In this document: positions 58,381 to 64,000 of the stretch, piece by piece
Position numbering within the stretch: the first letter of the stretch is position 1
Layout: the number at the start of each line of letters is the position of its first letter
Assembly (NCBI GenBank): GCA_026545765.1
Contig: JAIFAC010000201.1
Coordinates: 62,001-126,000 of the forward strand
DNA: 64,000 bases
Origin: Plantago major
Lineage: Eukaryota; Streptophyta; Magnoliopsida; Lamiales; Plantaginaceae
Direction: 5' to 3'
Made by a program: the position numbers and the translations under genes
Notes under the pieces: generated by a model
What the model was told of the DNA's origin: nothing
The model's database searches: none
Seen by the model: only the letters and a program-made list of their open reading frames with translations

Positions 58381-60794
58381 GTGAGCATGACATACAAATT
58401 TTTCCATTTACTTGCATTTATATCTTGAGCATATTTGAAATTTGTTTATTTGTTATCAGCGTGGAGATTATTCATCTTAAATTAGTAAATGAAATTAGAC
58501 AACTTGTCGTCAAATTAGGAATTAATATGTTTATTTGATTTATATAAAATATAAATTAAAAAAATATTGGTAATCCTTATTTTTAATTGAAAAAAATTAG
58601 ACGATAAATTAGAATTATTTTCCAGTTAATATTTGAATTTTAAATTTAAATATTACGGCATGGAAGCTGAAGGCGATCGCGCATGCGATAGGTAATCCAT
58701 CGCTGGCAAAGGTGCGCCTTCTTGATTTGATATTAGGGCGATAATATTATTAAATTAAAGATCACCCAATGAATTAGTGCTGTCAATTGTAACCACCGAT
58801 TAGTCAATGCGTGATCGTGCGATAGCGAAACTAACTTATCATTTTCAGGGGTAAGATAAACTTTATGGAACATAAATGCCATTGGATTGTAATGCTAAAA
58901 TAAGAGAAAGAAAAACTAACACAAATGGATGAGGAAGCTAGTGCATTTATGCCTCATTAACAATAACAACTGGATTCATGTGATCCACTTTACCACATAG
59001 TTTCAATATACATGTCTTGCCGATACAATGCACAGATCGCCATCATGGATGGATAAATTAGTAGTAATCACATTCCATTATGGTAGAGAAATAACCAAAG
59101 GCTCTCACTTCTTTGTTTCATTATGTTCATTTAGTTTCATTAATGAAGACCTAAATAATATTGCATTTATTGGCAAAAGATTTTTCTGTTGACAGTGAGA
59201 ACTTTGATTCTCTGCCTTTTTCTGTTCTCAGATGTAAACTCTTCTTGATTCATTATTACCTTATATGATATGATGATGTTTTACTAAAAAAAAAGAAACC
59301 CATTCCATTCATCTACTGGGATGAATTCGGTTTTACCTGATGATGTAGAGTGGAAATCGTACATGATTTTTATGATTTAAATTGCATTATTGATCAGTCC
59401 ATCCAGCAAGAATCGATAAGGATCTCGTTACACATTTAGTTAATAGAGGAGAATGTACTTCCTATCGAAATTTCCTTATTAGAAAAGAACACACATCTAG
59501 AGTGATTTATAAATTAAAAATTATTAAACCGATAAATGATCAAAATAGCAATAAAATACAAAAAAAAGAAGCTGACGATTTTCCACATGACTAAAAGCTT
59601 TTACCAAGGTGTGAAGACAAGAAAAAACCTTGGCAAATTGACTTAGGTTATCACGAATATAAACAAACCCTAAGCAAATGTGTTGGCTTAAATAGATTTC
59701 ATTTGTTGGCTGGACAGAAATGGGATCTCACACTCCCACCTGACGGATATGAGGGGCCTTGCTGAGGCAGATTGATGTGTAACCCATTTAGGTGTCAAGT
59801 AATTAGTTATGATGTTTTAAATATTAAGCAATGATTTGAATTGACAATTTATGCCTAGTTTTATAAGTGCATTTGCCTGTAATGTTGAGCCGTTATAACG
59901 ATAAAAAATACTGTTTGCCGGGTATTTTTAGTCGCCAGCTGGTGGTCCATTATTACCTGCTCCTCTGAACAAAGGGATGAGAATTGAAAAAGAGTATTAA
60001 GAAAGCCAATGATGAGGCAAAGAAGAAGAAACAAGAAGTGGCCAATATAAACATCCTCCAATACATTTAATACATAACAGAATAAAGAAACCACCAGCAA
60101 CGCATAGAGGTGAGGTTTTCTGTATTTTCTTCATTTAGCAATCTCACAGAGAAGGAGACCAATGCGCCTGATATATTATCAGGCCTCTTTCTCCTCTTCA
60201 CTCCTCAGATTCACACAGCCAGGTAAGACATATGATTGCTTTGCTTAATTCTGACGAAAGATTTGTTTTTATCCATGGGTTTGTTGCGAATTTACGGATC
60301 TGAATTGGTTTTGGATTAGTCTGGTTTGAATGTGGTGAAACTTTAATTAGAAGGTTATTGAGCTGGGTTTATGATTTGATCTTCAAGTATCTTAATTGTT
60401 CTAGACTCTCGTAGCTAGTATTAATTGAACTGTTTTAGCCTTTTATCTTCTTTGTGTTCTTAGCTTTAATTTTGATTTTTTTGTTGGTAAATGTTTCATG
60501 TGTGATGTAAAAGTTGGTAAGACCCTTGTTTATAGGGGTTGAATTTGGTACTATATTTGTTTTCTAGATCCAGGTGAGTAGATTGGAGAGGGATGAGGTT
60601 GATCTGGATATCTCAGCAGGCAGCTGCAATCTAATACTTTGACTTGTATTCATTTCTCCTGCATTCCCACTCCCCTGCGGGGAAAGCATGCTAGCTTGAT
60701 AGTAAGCAGATATCTTGACTGGCGCACCCATAGTTATTCAACTTCATGTATTTTACACAAAACTTAGCTATACCAAATATCAATATTCTTGCAG
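58381..60794. other. Intergenic; likely 5' leader of the kinase at its right end
   Basis: No gene in 58.4-60.1 kb. From about 60120 the plus strand looks like a spliced 5' UTR: a pyrimidine-rich leader followed by a strong donor (cagccag|gtaagaca at about 60222) and an acceptor (ttttctag|atccag at about 60570), upstream of the kinase exon starting 60795. Confidence 0.4.
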
Positions 60795-62480
60795 TTGTTA
60801 TGAGTTGGGAGCCTGTGGAAACAATTGTGGGCCTTGGCGAGGATATAGCTAATCTGAACGATACGGTATGTGTTCTTGGGAAGCAGTTAGGGTGGGGTCC
60901 AATTGGGTGTGCCAAGGTGTTGATAAGTTCAGTGGTAGGTCCCTAGCTTGCACAAGTCTATATCGCTAAGATAGGTTGAATTCACATTTGTAAAAGAGAA
61001 GATGTCGCGTAGCATCAAGCAGGAATCAGAAGATTATGACCAATGAGCTGTCGGGGCACCCTAGCGTATAGTGGATCTCCAAAGCTGTTTTATGAGGAAG
61101 AAGATTATGTGCATCTTAGTGATGGAACTTTGTGCTGGGTGAGACTCTTCCACATGCTACTGAAGCGAGGAAGAGGTTCTCTCTGAACGAGCTAATTGTT
61201 TTCAGGCATTTGTGATGCAAGTGTTGATGTATTGTCATGATAAGGGGTGTTGTGCATAGAGATTTGGAAAGCCTGAAAATATTCTCCTAGCCACCTAAAT
61301 CCACTTCTTCCCCGATAAAACTTGCTGACTTGGTCTTGCTACGCTACATCAAGCCTGGTACAGTGCCTACACTTCATTGTGCAAAGAAATATATATATTT
61401 TTGTTTTGGCAAAAGAAGTAGCGATCCAACTCTTTTTGTGCAAAATGTGGGATTTTGAGTTCGAAAAAGAATCATGGCTTTCTATATTTGTATACACTGT
61501 AATAGCACTGTTACTAACTTTTCCTCAAAAAGCTCAACCCGATATAAAGCTTAGGAAATTCTTGAAATGAAACTTCAGATCACCGCTGCTCCTGACAGTT
61601 TTTTTATTGCTGCCTGATCCAGAACTGCAAAATTTACACAGGGGCGGATTTGGTAGCCCACATTCTATATGGCTCAGAGGTGCTGCGCTGTGGCTGGCGC
61701 ATGATCAAGGCTGCTGATGTATGGAGTGCGAGGGGTGTGATTCTTTACATTCTTTTGAGTGGGAGACCCTTGCTGGGTGGGGAGACCAAGAACCACAGAT
61801 CTTCCGATGCTGTTGAGCTGCAGACTTACGATTTCCTTCCAATCCCTGGAATGCATTATCTGATTCGGCTAAGGGAATTGATTAAAGGAATGCTGTGCAC
61901 CGACACTTCCAAAAGGCTTACAGCTATGCGGGTCCTTGGTAAAGATACTGTTCCTATGTATATCGACTTGATGGTTGTTGTACCCACATTTAAACTAACA
62001 ATTATGCGTATACCTGTTGAAATCTTTCATATTGCATGCATGCTTATTTCTTGAGAATGTGTTTCACTAATGAGGCCCCCTAGACTTAATACCAGGGACG
62101 TGTTTTATATATATGCCTAAAACTATACAGGTTTGTGTGTTTATATGGATATATATAATGAACTGTATATGGATGTGTTTATATGGGTATAAGTACCACT
62201 TCACATGGGACATGTGCTTGTATGGCCCCTAAATAGTGAACTGCATATGGAACATGCGTTCTGAAATGGCTAATGTCTAAACTTGTTGTATGGGACATAT
62301 GTAATATAATAGAGCTTCATATATGGCAAAAAAGCTCTTAATCTTATACCCGAGGTATATGGCTTGAAACTTGCTAGCAGTAAATACAATTCCACTTCCT
62401 GCGTTCTTATTGGCAATCACTTACAGGTCATGCCTGTGCACAACAGGGGTTCATTAGAGACCCCAATTAATCTACATGTA
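60795..62480 (+). pseudogene. Serine/threonine protein kinase, CDPK/PEPKR2-like, frameshifted
   Basis: The kinase subdomains are present in order but in several frames: glycine loop VLGKQLGWGPIGCAKV (about 60868-60918), the SLAC-K region (about 60940), SIKQE/GHPS and YEEEDYVHL (about 61010-61130), LMYCHDKG and a damaged catalytic loop HRDL.. with NILL (about 61225-61290), the IKLAD magnesium-loop region lacking a clean DFG (about 61315), a damaged APE region (about 61640-61680), then a long clean frame with ADVWSARGVILYILLSGRPL and LIKGMLCTDTSKRLTAMRVL up to donor cttg|gtaaag at 61938. The next exon starts at 62427. The family resembles PEPKR2/CDPK-related kinases. At least six indels break it. 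An insertion or intron fills 61345-61590. Upstream start codon not found. Confidence 0.7.
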
Positions 62481-64000
62481 CATGTCGACAAAAGTTACCA
62501 ACTGGATTTGGGTCAAAATTGTTGCACCACTGTTGAAGTAGGGACATTAGTTTGGAATAGGATCTCCTATGTGATTTCTGAGAGTTCAGTCGCCTTCTTT
62601 CACTGCCAGAGTCCTCGTTTTCCTCATTCCTGATGGAGCAACAATGTACCTTAAGCACTGGACACGGCGGATTTTCTCTCTTTCCACAGTAGTGACAGGT
62701 CCAATTACCTTCCAGGAGTTTTCAACCCCTCTTCTTGCCCTCCGAGCTTGAGTTCTGCAGCCCTGGCTATACTGGTGAAGATAAGAATGATTTATTGGTT
62801 CTACCAGCTGAATCATCTGAACTCTGAGCTAATTCCTAGAGGTATTTTTGGCTAAATATGCAATCTTTCAGCTTTCTTCATTGGAGGAAAACTTTGTGTG
62901 TAGAAATTGTATTTGATTCCAATGAAACGGTAAAAAGCATCTCTAGAGTTTTTCATATTTGGTGATTTATAATGATAGCACTTTCAGTGAAATTCCAAAT
63001 CAAATTACATTTCTATCTGCTATCTGTTTTTGCGTTTTACCTCGTTCATATAAACACCCTTTGGAAATCATTAACATTGACTTCCGGTCATATAGATGCA
63101 TGAGATTGTAACTTTCGTCGCCACCTTTTACTATAACTTGCACATGCATGCATTCTTTCATTGACCATTATTAGTATTTAATAAAGTGCATGAACAACCA
63201 CCACGGCGTTTTGAAACTAAGCTGGGGACCAGTTTTAATTGAGAGTGTGGGTTTAAGTAGTAAACTAAATGTTTTAGAAACATCAAATATATTTAACTGA
63301 TGCTTTGTATTGAAACAAGTGTTTTAAAGACTTTACCCACTGCAAGAATGTGTCTTTAATTCCTTGTAAATGATCGAGTGCAGCTGTTGAATTGGAACTA
63401 AGCAGTCGAGATTGAAAGACTAGATTCCGGGAAATCCACGCCAGCAAGAGGAATCCACCACGATGGCCTGTGTGAATTCTGACCAAGTCAATGTGAGTTG
63501 CAGAATCAGTCGATTCGATGGGCATCACTTATCTCCCAACTGCTACCTCGCTCAGGTCTTCACTTGTTTGCCTAAAACCCACTTCACCCGTCAGCCTCTT
63601 GAACTAAATTTAATTTGAGTGTAGGTGGAGGAAACTGTGAACTGGGCTGGGCTTGCATTACGCGATCGACGGGTTATAAACAGTTATAGTTGAGGCTGTA
63701 GGCAGCCACTCTAATGTTCCGTGCCATTGTTTAAGAGGATACTCGTTCATGAGGTATTTGCCATATTGTATGCGCGAACACAAGTTGTTTCGTTTAACGT
63801 CTTTCTTTGTGCTTGCTTTCTGAACAATCAGCTTGATGGAATGTATCTGATTTATGGCCACAAAATGTCCTGTTTGGTTGGTTCAATTGATCATCTTTAC
63901 AGGATTGCCTGCTTGTAGTCCTCACCTGCTAAGAAATTTTGCAGGTCTAAGTCGAGATCCAGGTAAGTTCGGGTCTGCCTAAGTTATCATTTGACTTCCT
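62481..64000. other. Kinase 3' region and intergenic, no gene supported
   Basis: 62530-62780 may contain further decayed kinase C-terminal exons, but no frame can be followed. Frames at 63283-63528 (-), 63658-63861 (-) and 63721-63918 (+) have no motif. Confidence 0.35.

Overview
This is an AT-rich nuclear segment of a flowering plant, most likely a eudicot. Evidence: spliced genes with GT/AG introns, plant-only families (gibberellin 20-oxidase, class I TCP, class III peroxidase, plant C2H2 zinc finger with an EAR motif), TATA boxes 55-130 bp upstream of start codons, and many short plant transposon relics. The species cannot be read from the sequence.

Layout. 0-8 kb: a carboxylesterase pseudogene (72-593), then gene-empty repeat-rich DNA. 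8.0-9.9 kb (-): an intact three-exon GA20ox of 385 aa. 10-21.9 kb: repeats, a Stowaway-like MITE, several recent tandem duplications and one candidate orphan exon. 21.9-23.6 kb (+): a four-exon 2OG/Fe(II) oxygenase gene with frameshifts. 24.4-30.4 kb (-): two related PRX66-type peroxidase copies on either side of a DAZ1/ZAT3-like zinc-finger gene and a well-delimited hAT-like element (8-bp target duplication). 33.9-34.7 kb (-): an intact single-exon class I TCP factor. 35-36 kb: a probable solo LTR. 36.8-37.6 kb (-): two unidentified coding exons. 42.1-50.9 kb (+): three tandem NAD-dependent sorbitol dehydrogenase copies about 3.4 kb apart, progressively degraded. 56.4-58.4 kb: LTR-like sequence. 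60.8-62.5 kb (+): a broken CDPK/PEPKR-type kinase.

Two themes stand out. First, many genes with correct exon/intron structure carry small indels, often in homopolymers (peroxidases, zinc finger, 2OG oxygenase, SDH array, kinase), while GA20ox and TCP are clean. This could be local consensus error in duplicated sequence, or real gene decay. Second, in SDH copies 1 and 2 the exon 1/intron 1 junction, including the 5' splice site, has been amplified into a minisatellite of about 105-bp units. The genes do not form an operon-like unit. GA20ox and the SDH array are metabolic, the zinc finger and TCP regulatory, and the peroxidases cell-wall enzymes.
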